From NCBI GenBank assembly GCA_018883265.1, contig VEQK01000001.1, positions 1 through 64,000 on the forward strand: 64,000 nt of DNA, in the 5' to 3' direction. Origin of the DNA: Rhodocyclaceae bacterium (GTDB taxonomy: Bacteria; Pseudomonadota; Gammaproteobacteria; Burkholderiales; Rhodocyclaceae). The notes beneath the pieces were generated by a model, which was not told the DNA's origin, searched no databases, and saw only the letters and a program-made list of their open reading frames with translations. Below, piece by piece: positions 8,703 to 17,990 of this stretch. A program made the position numbers and the translations under genes. Every line of letters begins with the position of its first letter. The first letter of the stretch is position 1.

Positions 8703-9062
8703 TCAGGTCCGGAAAATGAAATAGACCGCGCCGAGCAGACAAAACCCGGCCCAGAGATAATCCAGTTTGAATCCCTCACCCATATAGAGCACCGCGAAGG
8801 GAATAAATACAAGCAGGGTAATGACTTCCTGCGTGATCTTCAGCTGTGCGAGGCTGTAGTCGTTATAACCGATCCGGTTAGCCGGCACCTGCAACAGGTA
8901 TTCCGCGAGTGCAATCCCCCAGCTGACGAACGCGGCGATCCACCAAGGTTTTTCAGACAGGTTCCGCAGGTGCGCATACCAGGCGAAAGTCATGAAGACG
9001 TTCGACAGGATCAGTAACCCGACAAATTGGAGTGGTGCGGGAATCGCGGCGAACACATTCAT
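8703..9062 (-). CDS. DMT-like membrane protein, DUF486 family
   Basis: A 119-residue protein with four predicted membrane helices. It matches the short DUF486 family: LQFVGLLILSNVFMTFAWYAHL, the block YLLQVPANRIGYNDYSLAQLKITQE and LYMGEGFKLDYLWAGFC. The family is related in fold to small drug/metabolite transporters, but no transported compound is established. The length agrees with the family. It is separated from the next minus-strand gene by 23 bases and may be read from the same upstream promoter. Confidence 0.88.
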   Translation of the reverse strand: MNVFAAIPAPLQFVGLLILSNVFMTFAWYAHLRNLSEKPWWIAAFVSWGIALAEYLLQVPANRIGYNDYSLAQLKITQEVITLLVFIPFAVLYMGEGFKLDYLWAGFCLLGAVYFIFRT

Positions 9063-9085
9063 GCAGGGCGGATGAATCGTTACGG

Positions 9086-9514
9086 CTATTCGCCGGGAAA
9101 GCGGAAGTAGATCGTACGCAATCTGTCGCGGGTTACGTTGACCGATTGCTCAATCCGGTGGCCATTTTTTTGTCCTGTCACCGTATAGGCCCCCGTGGGC
9201 AAATCTGCCAGGAGCACCGGACCTTCTGTTGTGGTTAATAGCACGCCCTTGCCCTGGCCATCGATAATGGTGATCTGGATATCACTCAGATAGGCACCAG
9301 ACGCGCCGACAAGCAGGAGCTTCAGATCATACTGGCTTTCAATCGCGGCTAACGCCGCCATCGCATCATCGCCAACGCCGCCAGAGACAAAGGCAGCGCC
9401 GTTGCTATGCTGGATCTGCAGTGGTTGGGCTAGTGCAACACTGCCGAAAAACAGGCATCCGGTGCTGCTCAGCACCAGAATACAACGACGCATGAAAGAG
9501 ATACGTGGCTTCAT
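9086..9514 (-). CDS. Exported protein with a carboxypeptidase-regulatory-like fold
   Basis: A 142-residue protein with an N-terminal signal peptide (FMRRCILVLSSTGCLFFGSVALA). The C-terminal ~70 residues resemble a transthyretin-like or carboxypeptidase-regulatory-like beta-sandwich (ITIIDGQGKGVLLTTTEGPVLLADLPTGAYTVT). Such domains often bind or stabilise partners outside the cytoplasm. No catalytic residues are seen. Its ATG overlaps the stop of a 31-codon upstream frame by four bases (ATGA), which suggests translational coupling. The fold call comes from pattern recognition and is tentative. Confidence 0.65.
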   Translation of the reverse strand: MKPRISFMRRCILVLSSTGCLFFGSVALAQPLQIQHSNGAAFVSGGVGDDAMAALAAIESQYDLKLLLVGASGAYLSDIQITIIDGQGKGVLLTTTEGPVLLADLPTGAYTVTGQKNGHRIEQSVNVTRDRLRTIYFRFPGE

Positions 9515-9606
9515 AAGTCATTTCCCAGATATGCCCGCAGCAACGCGAACGGCATGACAACGCCGGCGATGCGGCGAATTAATGGCGGGGTAAAGGTCTG
9601 GCGCAT
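9511..9606 (-). CDS. 31-residue small ORF coupled to the exported protein gene
   Basis: This frame is too short for the ORF track. It starts at ATG 9606 behind a good ribosome binding site (TGAGGAACGCCCC before the ATG), encodes 31 residues (MRQTFTPPLIRRIAGVVMPF...) and ends in a TGA that overlaps the next ATG as ATGA. The peptide is basic with a short hydrophobic stretch. It may be a leader peptide that feeds ribosomes to the downstream gene or a small membrane peptide. The evidence is only the ribosome binding site and the overlap. Confidence 0.4.
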   Translation of the reverse strand: MRQTFTPPLIRRIAGVVMPFALLRAYLGNDL

Positions 9607-9771
9607 GGGGCGTTCCTCAGGAAAGTCGATGACATCAGACTAAAACGAAGTCATGACCCTGTCCAGCATGTCTGAAAAAATATTTTCAGAAGGGCCACAA
9701 ACGGTGTCATCCGGCAGAATGGCCGCGCGTTATCGGCATCAGGCACTGTTGTTTCTGAAAAGGCATACGCG

Positions 9772-10086
9772 ATGAAATTGAAGATTAAAACCGGTCTGAC
9801 CGTGTCGGGGTTGGCTCTTTTCGCGCTAGTCAGCCAGCCAGTTCTGGCTGACGGAGGATGGCATCACCGGGGCCACCGCAGCTATCACCATTCTGGCAAC
9901 TGGGTACCTTTTGCGCTGGGTGCTGTGGTGGGTGGGGTGGCCATTGGCGCCATGCTGCAACCGCAACCGGTTGTGGTGCAACCACCCTACTATCCGCCAC
10001 CACCAGTCTATGTCAGACCACGCGTTGTGGTTCCTGCGCCCGTATACCCTGTGCCGATGTCGCCCACGGTTTATTACACCTACTGA
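9772..10086 (+). CDS. Small exported His- and Pro/Tyr/Val-rich protein
   Basis: A 104-residue protein with a signal peptide cleaved near VLADGG. A histidine-rich segment (WHHRGHRSYHH) follows, then a glycine/alanine hydrophobic stretch (FALGAVVGGVAIGAML) and a proline/valine/tyrosine-rich tail (PPYYPPPPVYVRPRVV). Similar short proteins are common in proteobacteria and usually annotated as hypothetical or glycine-zipper-like. Metal binding by the His cluster is possible but is inference. It is followed 16 bases later by the converging AMP-binding gene. Confidence 0.7.
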   Translation: MKLKIKTGLTVSGLALFALVSQPVLADGGWHHRGHRSYHHSGNWVPFALGAVVGGVAIGAMLQPQPVVVQPPYYPPPPVYVRPRVVVPAPVYPVPMSPTVYYTY

Positions 10087-10102
10087 GTACCACGCGGCGA
10101 CA

Positions 10103-11623
10103 TCAGCTTGCGGACGTCATCTTCTGCAGCGTCTGATAGTCCACTTTGCCGGTACGTAGGACTGGGAGCTCGGCCATGTAAACAATTTCCCGCGGCAGCC
10201 AGGTATTCGGTATGCGCTCGGCACTAAAGTGCGCGCGTACACTTGCCGTGGTGAGTGCCGGATCGCTCGTGTAGAGACGGAGGAGGGGTTTGCCTTCGTC
10301 CGGAATCTCGATAGCAATGGCGGCGTGGTGACACTCCGGCGAGAGTTTGGCGATTTCGTCTTCGATGAAGCCCAGCGAGATCATCTCGCCGGCAATTTTG
10401 GTGAATCGCTTCTTGCGGCCTTTGATCACCAGATAACCGTCAGCGTCGACGGTGACAATGTCTCCGGTGTCATACCAGCCGTCATCCAGCGATGATCGCT
10501 CCTCTACCAGATCATGCAGATACGACTTCATCAGGTTGGGGCCGCGCACATGCAACACGCCGCCGTCTTCGATTCCCTCGTGGGGTTCGATGCGGTATTC
10601 AATATGTGGAAGCAGACGCCCGACGGTGCCGTGCCGACTGGCCGAGGGGACGTTAACCGCAATGACCGGGCCGGCTTCCGTTGCGCCGTAGCCTTCAAGC
10701 AGGGTAATGCCCAGGGCTTCATACAGTTCCCGGGTGTGCGGTTTCAGCCGTTCCGCGCCGGCAACGACAAAGCGCAGGGATGCCAGATCTGCGGGCTTGG
10801 CAGCTTTGTAAAGCTGGTTCAGGAAGGTATCCGTTGACAACATGACCGTGGGCTTTTGCGTGCGAATCAGTTGAAGATTTTCCTTGTGCCGCAGGGGCGA
10901 GAGTCCGATCACGGTACGCATGCCATTCATCAGCGGCAACAGCACACCCGCGGTCAGGCCAAAGGCGTGAAACTGAGGCAGGGCGCTGAACATGACTTCG
11001 TGTTTGCCGATCGGAAAAGCATGCAGAATCTGGTCAACGTTGGAGAGCAGATTCCGGTGGGAGAGAACCACGGCTTTGGGGTCTGCTTCGCTGCCCGAGG
11101 TAAAAAGAATGACTGCCGCATCGTCGGGGCTACTGCGCTCGGTCTGCAGACGTTTCAGGCGGACACGGATCAGGCCGTTGAGTTTGGCCAGACGGCCGAT
11201 GCGTTTTGCCACATCCTCCAGAAAAACGGTACGGATGCCGTGTTCGGCCAGAAGGCCCGGCAGATCACCGAGATCGCATTTGTGAAGAAACTGGCGGGAG
11301 GTCAGTAGTGCATCGATATCGGCCCGCTCACAGCAACGGATCAGGGTTGGTAGCGGGAAGGTGTAATTGAGAATCGCAGGGGTCTTATGGGCGAACTGGC
11401 AACCAAAAAGTGCAACCACGCCGGTGACACTGTTGGGCAACAGACAGCCGACATGATGACGGTGTGTCAGGGTGCCGATCTGACGCGACAGCACGGCACA
11501 GCCAATGATCAGGCGATCAAAGCTAAGCGACTTGCCGAGTTCGTCGACCACTATGGGTTGTTGACCCGGATGGGCTGCAGCAGCCATCAGAAGACGCTTG
11601 GGGATCGTATTGTTGGCGGGCAA
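10103..11623 (-). CDS. AMP-binding acyl-CoA/acyl-ACP synthetase-like enzyme
   Basis: A 506-residue adenylate-forming enzyme. The P-loop-like motif is ILFTSGSEADPKAVVLSHRN, followed by EGYGATEAGPVIAVN and the YDTGDIVTVDADGYLVIKGRKKRFTKIAGEMIS block. The sequence is closest in feel to the synthetase half of Aas-type proteins (acyl-ACP synthetase / acyl-glycerophosphoethanolamine acyltransferase), but no acyltransferase domain is fused or adjacent. It probably activates a fatty acid as acyl-AMP and passes it to ACP or CoA. The start is a TTG behind a GGGAG ribosome binding site. It lies 17 bases after the addA-like stop on the same strand and may be read together with that operon. Confidence 0.85.
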   Translation of the reverse strand: MPANNTIPKRLLMAAAAHPGQQPIVVDELGKSLSFDRLIIGCAVLSRQIGTLTHRHHVGCLLPNSVTGVVALFGCQFAHKTPAILNYTFPLPTLIRCCERADIDALLTSRQFLHKCDLGDLPGLLAEHGIRTVFLEDVAKRIGRLAKLNGLIRVRLKRLQTERSSPDDAAVILFTSGSEADPKAVVLSHRNLLSNVDQILHAFPIGKHEVMFSALPQFHAFGLTAGVLLPLMNGMRTVIGLSPLRHKENLQLIRTQKPTVMLSTDTFLNQLYKAAKPADLASLRFVVAGAERLKPHTRELYEALGITLLEGYGATEAGPVIAVNVPSASRHGTVGRLLPHIEYRIEPHEGIEDGGVLHVRGPNLMKSYLHDLVEERSSLDDGWYDTGDIVTVDADGYLVIKGRKKRFTKIAGEMISLGFIEDEIAKLSPECHHAAIAIEIPDEGKPLLRLYTSDPALTTASVRAHFSAERIPNTWLPREIVYMAELPVLRTGKVDYQTLQKMTSAS

Positions 11624-11640
11624 GGGTGTTCTCCCGGGAT

Positions 11641-14600
11641 TTACAGTTCGAAGGTGATCAGTTTGCCATGTGCGGGGAAGAATATCGCCGTGCGGATCGT
11701 GATGCCCTGTTGTGACTCATGCGCATAGAGCGCCGCATAGCGTTGCAGCTGGGGACGATAGCTTTCGGCTTTTTCTCTGAGGCGTGTTTCGAGAGCGCTG
11801 CCACTCAGGGTGCGATCATCGCCCAGTGTTTTGTAGTCGATGATCCACCGGACGTTGTTCTCGATGAAAGTTCGGTCAATCACGTGACGTCGGACAGACG
11901 CCGCTTCCCGGAAATTCGTAACATCGGTCTCGCCAGATAGCGCGCCGATGAAATCCTGGTCGTCCAGGCTGCTAAGCGGCACCTCGCATCCGGCTTGTGT
12001 ATGCGCACTCAGAATCCATCGGCTGTCCGGTTCGGTGAGCGCGCGTTGCAAGGTATCGTGAACAGTGTCGGCTGCGATCGCGGCGTCATCTGCGTTATAG
12101 CCAAGTCGTTGGAACGACGCCACAAAACGGGGTCGCAGCTGGGTCAGCCGCTCTGCGTGCCACAGCGCCAAACCGTCTCGGGCAATGGCTTCGAGATATT
12201 CGTGTACCAGCGTACCGATATCCATTTCCAGCGTGCTCTCGAAGGGGTCGCCGGGCTCCTGCAGCTCGCAGCTTTCCGGCGCGTCAATCGGTAACAATGT
12301 CTTTGGCTCGGCAAGTCGCACCAGGCAGGGCACAAAAGTCGCTGGATCAATCCGGCTGACCGGCGGCGCCGGTAACGATGGCGCTGCCGCTGCCTGAGCG
12401 AAGTCGCGAGACAGCATCGGCCAGAGGGGCGATAGTAGCGACGTGGCTGCCGGTGGCCTGAGTGTCCACGCTTCTCCTCGGGGATCCCGGCTCGCCATGC
12501 CCAGAAGGTGCAGACGGCGAACGGCGCGGGTGGCGGCGACGTAAAGCACGCGACGATCCTCGTTCTGGGCGCGTGCACGCTCAAGGCTGCGTAACAGCGC
12601 GTAAGGCGTCGGCACAGAATCCTTGTTGCCCTGTGGTGGCGATGGCGCTACCACAAGGTGTTCCTGGGCATCGTTCTCAATGATCAGCGTATCCCAGAGG
12701 AGTAGCGCGTGACCATCGCTGGGTGGCGTTTTGTGCAGGCCGGGCACAATGACTGTATCGAATTGCAGCCCCTTCGATTTGTGAATGGTCATCAACTGCA
12801 CGTGATCGCTGGCGTCTCTGGTATCCGACGGGGCGAATAATCGATCCAGGGCGTCCTTCAGGCGATCCAGATCAAGCTCGCCCCGTTGGTCCAGCGTGTC
12901 GAGCAATGAGAAGTAGGCTTCAACATCCTGCACATCGTTTTCGTCGCTCAGACAGACGTCACCGCCGATCGCACGCCAGACACCTTCGACCCAACGCCTG
13001 GGGCGGCGCAACCCGCGGGCGGCGTAACCCGCGGCCATTGCCTGACGCATGACCAGAAGTCGAGCACGACCGTCGTCACTGAGTCGTGCGATACGTGTCT
13101 CATCCTGCATCAGGGACCAGAGCGTCTGCTGATGATCATCGGCGGCCAGATGGTGCAGATCGTTCAGCGTCAGTCCGCACCAGGGTGCACGCAGGATCGC
13201 CAGCCAATGCACACGGTCGCCCGGGTAATGCAGCGCCCAGGTCAGCGAGACCAGATCCTGTACGGTCTGCCGATTGGCCAACGGGTCGATTTCAACCGCG
13301 CGGAACGGCAGATCCGGAGCACTGTTCTGTAAGCCCCGTACTAACGCATCCAGATGTGGGCGCGCTCGTACCAGAACCGCCACGGTGCCATCGGGGTTCT
13401 CCCGGCGTGCTGCACGGATCAGATCAATGATAATCGCTGCTTCCCGTTCATCGGCCAGTGACTTGGGTGCAGTGTCACCGGTATCCGGGTCGACGTCGCC
13501 GGCAATCACCGGGTGAATGGCAACCCCGGCCGAGGCATCGGCCGGTTTACCGGCCACACAGGGTTGGTAACGAACCGCACCGCGAATGATGTCGTCTTCT
13601 GGGGCAAACATCTGATGGAAAGTTGTGTTGACCCAGTCAATAATTTCCGGATGAGAGCGGTTGTTGCGGTAAAGCTGTAGTGATGTCGGACGGATCCTGC
13701 CCAGACCGCCCTTGCGTATCCGCAAAAACAGACCAACGTCGGCCTTGCGGAACCGGTAGATCGATTGCATCGGATCGCCGACCAGAAAGATGGATCGATC
13801 TGGCTCGTTTTCCCAACCGCGGGTTAGATGCTCGAGCAAATCCACCTGGAGTGGGCTGGTATCCTGAAACTCGTCGACCAGCAGATGGCGCAGGCGATAG
13901 TCCAGCCGCTCCCGGATTTCACCGGAGTCTTCTTCGGCAGACAGTGCCCGAACCGATTGCATGGCGATCTCGCCGAAGTCGACGGTCTTCTCCTGGTTGA
14001 ATACCAGCCAGAGCTGCGCGTAGGCTAGATACAAGAGCCTTGCCAGATCTGCAACCAGATCGGCATCGGCGCTGCTCAGGGCCGGATCGGGGAGTTCGCG
14101 AATGGCGGCGAGCGTTGCGGCATCACCGGTAGCGGCTAGATCAGTGATGGTGTCGAGCAGTACCTGCCGCACAGCCTGGTGTTTGGGGCCGGCGATCTCG
14201 ATCGGCGCCCGGTACAAGCTGCGTAACTCATTACCCTTGGTGAGAAAGAGTTCTGCTACGGCGCGCCAGCGCGGTAGGTCAGCGGGATCGCTGGTGAGGG
14301 GTGTCCGCCAGTCACTGAGGTCGTGTACGGGTGATTTGGGGCTCAATTCGCCGGCGTAGCGTGCGGCCGCCATAAAGGCTTCCTGGCGGGATGGCGGGAA
14401 ACGGGCCACGACTTCGGCCAGGCGGTTGGTGACCAGGGCCTGGAGCGCTTGTGATACGTCCTGTTCCAGAACGGCGGCGTCCCGGTGCCGGGAGGCTTTG
14501 CTGATCCACTGGTCGCGCCGGGCCAGCATGGCGACGAGCATCTTCTGCAATCGCCCGGCATCGTTGTCGAAATACATCAGCGCCTGCGCCACCGTCTGGC

Positions 14601-15132
14601 TGGCCTCCGTACCTTCTTCCAGTTGGTCCAGCGTATTGCGAGCGGCCTGTTCGTAATAGCGGGTGGGATCGGTTGCGACAGCCGGTTGTGTGCCAAAGCG
14701 CGAGAGTAGCGGCATCTGGCGTGCGATGCGTGCCGAAAGGGCGTCGAGCGTCATGACCCGCAAGCGCCCGGGTTGTTGCAGCAATTGCCAGCCACGTGCC
14801 TGCTCGTGGGCCATCACGGCCATGGCGAGCTCACGTGTGATCTGTTTATGCGGTGGCAGATCATCGGGCAAATCGGCTTGGGCCTCACGCAGACTCAGCA
14901 TGATGCGGTCGCGCATTTCGGCGGCTGCCTTGTTGGTGAACGTCAGTGCAATGATCTCTTCGGGCTCGTCGACGTTACCCAGTAGTCGCAGGAAACGCTG
15001 AGTCAGGAGTTCGGTTTTCCCCGCGCCGGCAGGGGCATCGATGATAAAGGAGCGCGAGGGATCAAGCGCCACCTGCCGTGCCGACGCATCAGCTGCCAGC
15101 AGCATGTCGTGATCCACCAGGCGTTCTAGCAT
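11641..15132 (-). CDS. addA: UvrD/AddA-like helicase-nuclease
   Basis: A 1,163-residue protein. The N-terminal half is a superfamily 1 helicase: Walker A in DAPAGAGKTELLTQRFLRLL, Walker B-like VDEFQDTSPLQVDLLEHL, and later helicase blocks QLMTIHKSKGLQFDTVIVPG and RVLYVAATRAVRRLHLLG. The C-terminal ~200 residues contain a RecB/AddA-type nuclease with WIIDYKTLGDD. Together with the adjacent AddB-like protein it should form the end-resection machine that processes double-strand breaks for RecA. The gene starts one base after the addB-like stop, so the pair is tightly coupled. The symbol follows architecture and pairing; RecBC-type naming is the alternative. Confidence 0.88.
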   Translation of the reverse strand: MLERLVDHDMLLAADASARQVALDPSRSFIIDAPAGAGKTELLTQRFLRLLGNVDEPEEIIALTFTNKAAAEMRDRIMLSLREAQADLPDDLPPHKQITRELAMAVMAHEQARGWQLLQQPGRLRVMTLDALSARIARQMPLLSRFGTQPAVATDPTRYYEQAARNTLDQLEEGTEASQTVAQALMYFDNDAGRLQKMLVAMLARRDQWISKASRHRDAAVLEQDVSQALQALVTNRLAEVVARFPPSRQEAFMAAARYAGELSPKSPVHDLSDWRTPLTSDPADLPRWRAVAELFLTKGNELRSLYRAPIEIAGPKHQAVRQVLLDTITDLAATGDAATLAAIRELPDPALSSADADLVADLARLLYLAYAQLWLVFNQEKTVDFGEIAMQSVRALSAEEDSGEIRERLDYRLRHLLVDEFQDTSPLQVDLLEHLTRGWENEPDRSIFLVGDPMQSIYRFRKADVGLFLRIRKGGLGRIRPTSLQLYRNNRSHPEIIDWVNTTFHQMFAPEDDIIRGAVRYQPCVAGKPADASAGVAIHPVIAGDVDPDTGDTAPKSLADEREAAIIIDLIRAARRENPDGTVAVLVRARPHLDALVRGLQNSAPDLPFRAVEIDPLANRQTVQDLVSLTWALHYPGDRVHWLAILRAPWCGLTLNDLHHLAADDHQQTLWSLMQDETRIARLSDDGRARLLVMRQAMAAGYAARGLRRPRRWVEGVWRAIGGDVCLSDENDVQDVEAYFSLLDTLDQRGELDLDRLKDALDRLFAPSDTRDASDHVQLMTIHKSKGLQFDTVIVPGLHKTPPSDGHALLLWDTLIIENDAQEHLVVAPSPPQGNKDSVPTPYALLRSLERARAQNEDRRVLYVAATRAVRRLHLLGMASRDPRGEAWTLRPPAATSLLSPLWPMLSRDFAQAAAAPSLPAPPVSRIDPATFVPCLVRLAEPKTLLPIDAPESCELQEPGDPFESTLEMDIGTLVHEYLEAIARDGLALWHAERLTQLRPRFVASFQRLGYNADDAAIAADTVHDTLQRALTEPDSRWILSAHTQAGCEVPLSSLDDQDFIGALSGETDVTNFREAASVRRHVIDRTFIENNVRWIIDYKTLGDDRTLSGSALETRLREKAESYRPQLQRYAALYAHESQQGITIRTAIFFPAHGKLITFEL

Positions 15133-15133
15133 G

Positions 15134-17914
15134 TCAACGCCCGCGTTCTGCGGCTAACGCCGCTTCCAGCTGCGACTGGCGCTCGGCCAACCGCAACAAA
15201 GGTTTGACGTCGCAGTAACGGAGATCATCCTCGGCGGTGACGGTCACCCCGGCAAAGCCGGCGCGCACTTCATCGGCAACGCGGTGAATCGCAGTGCGCC
15301 AGTGCTCTAATACGCTATCCCAGTCGGGAAAGCGCGCTGCATCAAAGAGGCGTCGGCCGCGATCACTGCTGATGGCATGAACGCTGGGCAGAAGCTGATC
15401 GTCCTGGCCCACGCCCTTAAACGAGGCGCCGCTGATGTGCACCAGTCCGAAAGCCACGCCGGCGATTTCGCCATTCGGGTGCTCGGCGATCGCTGCGTAG
15501 ATGGGTAGCTGGGGTTCGGTAATCCGTTCGGCAGCCCAGTTGCGAATGTCGATGTCGGCCCCGGTCTTGTAGTCGATGATCAGTGCGCGCCCATCGTCCA
15601 GGCGATCAATGCGATCAATGCGCATGTGCGCCACAATGCCGCCAACATTGATCTCGCGCTTACCTTCCGCCTCAAGAACCGCGAAGTCGGTTTTTCGGGT
15701 AGCTTCGAGTTGCAGCCAGGTATCGACCAGACGGACCAGTCGGCGATGTTCCAGTTCGGTCTGGCGCGGTTTTAATGCTTGACGTTTGCGGTCGCCGTTG
15801 AACTTGTCGAGGGCCTCGGTTGCTGCCACAGCGATCGCCGTCAGCCGATCCTGTTCTTCCATCGCCTTCAGAGCGCTCAGTGTGCCAGTATGGTTCCAGA
15901 AAAGTTCCAGGGTGTCGTGGACGAGCGTACCCCGCTGGCGGGAATCAAGACCCTCCACGGGCTGTGCCAGCGCCTTGGCGCCTAATCGGTACTGGTAATA
16001 GCCCCAGGCCGGGCAGATCGCCTGCGCACGCAGCAGGGCGGTACCACCACGCACCTTGTCGCCATCGTCGACGGCGGGGGCATGTGTATCGGAAATCTCG
16101 GCAAGTCGGTTGGCCGGTTGGCTGGCCATAGCGTCCACCCATGGCTTCGGCTGCAGTTTGACAGCTTGGGGTATGCCAAGATCACGAATCAGCGGGCTAG
16201 GCTGCTGCGCCGTGGCCTCATTCATTCGGGGGTAGCTGAAGCAGATATCGGGGGCGCTCCGCAGGAGTCGTCGCTGGATTCTTTTCGCGAAATCCAGTTG
16301 TACCAGAGCGCTGGCGTTAGGGGCGCCGACAGCGCGCAGCGACTCGGCTGGCAATAGTGGATTCGGGTTGGCCGGGGGCGGCCACGTTGTATCGGTTAAC
16401 CCGAGGATCCATAGCGCATCGAAATCCATCCCGGCCGCTTCCAGCACCCCAAGAATCTGTATGGGCGGTGTGCCGGTCGTCTTCGGCTGGAACAGACGTT
16501 CGGCGCACCGTTGCGTCAACAGGGAAACCGCTTTGCTGAAGCTGATTCGACCGGTGATCTGATCGAGCTGGCCGACTTTAACGAGTTCTTTGGCGAAGGC
16601 TTCGCGCGTCTGAAATTCGCTACTGCGCAGATGGTCGTCTGCCAGCCAGCCGCCATGATGCAACACGGATTGAATCACTCGGCGCCACTCCGAAGGAAGG
16701 CGGGTTTTACCCAGGTTGCGCGACGAGGCATACAGGGCATTCAGATACCCCAGTGTGACGGGCGCCCGTACCTGTTGTTTTTCGAACAGATATTCGGCGT
16801 AATCACCATAGCGTTCGATGGGCGCCCTGGTGGCAACGCCCTCGCGCAGAGCTGTGTCAAGGCGTGCGCGCGCATCGTTTTCGGCGGTTGTCGACCAGTA
16901 TGGGCTGCCTAGCAGGGTTTGGATCAGCGACTGCTCCACAGCATGTGACTGCACCAGAGTCTGCAGCAGGGTTAGTGCACTGTGTACCACGGGGTGCGCA
17001 GCCAGCGCCTGTCCAAGGCTGATGTTGTACGGGCGGCGCTTCGTGGCATTTTGTGGCAGTACCAGGGTCGGGTCGAGCACATCCTCCAGTGCATCCATCA
17101 GCGGATACTGGTAGGTAGCGAGATCCGGCGCCACGATTCCCAGACGTCCGTCCGGATGTGTCTTGAGGAAGGTCTGCGCCCATTGGGCAACCGCCAGACA
17201 TTCGGCGACAGCATTTTCGGCCTGGTAAGTCACGATGCCGGGGCAGGGGCCATCCTCAGTCGGAGAGAGCTCATAGAGGTGGCAACCCGCCGCGGTCAGT
17301 TGTTGTTGCAGACGCTGTTCCAGTGGCGTGTAATGATCAAAGCCGGCAAAGACCACATGCAGCGGGAGTGGCAGCGCGGTATGGGCCAGATCATCGATCA
17401 GGGCCGCATTCAGGCGAGCACCATCGATCAGCCCGAGGCTGGTGCAGCGTTCAATAAATTTGCTTTGCCACTCGACAAAGCATCGTTGCTCTTCGCTGGC
17501 AAACGCGGCTGATGCACGAGCTGGCCCAATCGCCCAGTTGATCGTTAGGGCATGGGCCTCGGACGCCGTTGCAGCGAGGGCGCCGATGTCGAACAGCACG
17601 GCCTCATTGGCACCCAGATTCTGGTGAATGACCTGTTCCCAGAGGAGTCTTTCCTGAAAGTTGTCCAGTACGCGTAATCCAGCGACCGAGGCCGGTTCCA
17701 GTGCACGCAAGGACAGGGCCTCGTAGCGACTCTGCAGCCACTGCCCGAACGTGGTGCTGGACAGTGTGGCCCAGCTTCGCGATCCGCCCACAGTCGCATC
17801 ATGCGCTTGGCTCAAGGTCTGGGCCAAACGCTGGGTAGCGCAAATCACCATGCTGTCTACTGGCAACTGCGGCAGCAAAATCGGAGCGAGGGTAGGGCGC
17901 GTCGGGTCTGTCAT
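15134..17914 (-). CDS. addB: AddB-like PD-(D/E)XK nuclease
   Basis: A 926-residue protein. The large N-terminal part resembles a helicase-like scaffold (block LGILEAAGMDFDALWILGLTDTTWPPP is typical of AddB/RecC-like partners). The C-terminal ~280 residues are a PD-(D/E)XK nuclease: GTLVHDTLELFW supplies the first motif and RALIIDYKTGADIDIRNW the Asp and Lys of the second. It lies immediately upstream of the AddA-like helicase-nuclease with a one-base gap. No four-cysteine iron-sulfur staple of the Bacillus type is obvious. This is the probeta-type AddB annotated in many betaproteobacteria. No promoter was identified in the ~75 bases shared with the divergent nitroreductase. Confidence 0.87.
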   Translation of the reverse strand: MTDPTRPTLAPILLPQLPVDSMVICATQRLAQTLSQAHDATVGGSRSWATLSSTTFGQWLQSRYEALSLRALEPASVAGLRVLDNFQERLLWEQVIHQNLGANEAVLFDIGALAATASEAHALTINWAIGPARASAAFASEEQRCFVEWQSKFIERCTSLGLIDGARLNAALIDDLAHTALPLPLHVVFAGFDHYTPLEQRLQQQLTAAGCHLYELSPTEDGPCPGIVTYQAENAVAECLAVAQWAQTFLKTHPDGRLGIVAPDLATYQYPLMDALEDVLDPTLVLPQNATKRRPYNISLGQALAAHPVVHSALTLLQTLVQSHAVEQSLIQTLLGSPYWSTTAENDARARLDTALREGVATRAPIERYGDYAEYLFEKQQVRAPVTLGYLNALYASSRNLGKTRLPSEWRRVIQSVLHHGGWLADDHLRSSEFQTREAFAKELVKVGQLDQITGRISFSKAVSLLTQRCAERLFQPKTTGTPPIQILGVLEAAGMDFDALWILGLTDTTWPPPANPNPLLPAESLRAVGAPNASALVQLDFAKRIQRRLLRSAPDICFSYPRMNEATAQQPSPLIRDLGIPQAVKLQPKPWVDAMASQPANRLAEISDTHAPAVDDGDKVRGGTALLRAQAICPAWGYYQYRLGAKALAQPVEGLDSRQRGTLVHDTLELFWNHTGTLSALKAMEEQDRLTAIAVAATEALDKFNGDRKRQALKPRQTELEHRRLVRLVDTWLQLEATRKTDFAVLEAEGKREINVGGIVAHMRIDRIDRLDDGRALIIDYKTGADIDIRNWAAERITEPQLPIYAAIAEHPNGEIAGVAFGLVHISGASFKGVGQDDQLLPSVHAISSDRGRRLFDAARFPDWDSVLEHWRTAIHRVADEVRAGFAGVTVTAEDDLRYCDVKPLLRLAERQSQLEAALAAERGR

Positions 17915-17990
17915 AGAGGTGTCTTAAGCAGTTAACATACTAGCTGAAGGCAGGATTGCCTGCCTGTAATCTGTACGAGAGGAAGTTCCT

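Noticed and set aside
12462-17627. Many plus-strand ORFs inside addA and addB
   Set aside because: They are shadows of the long minus-strand genes, Arg/Pro/Ser-rich with no domains.
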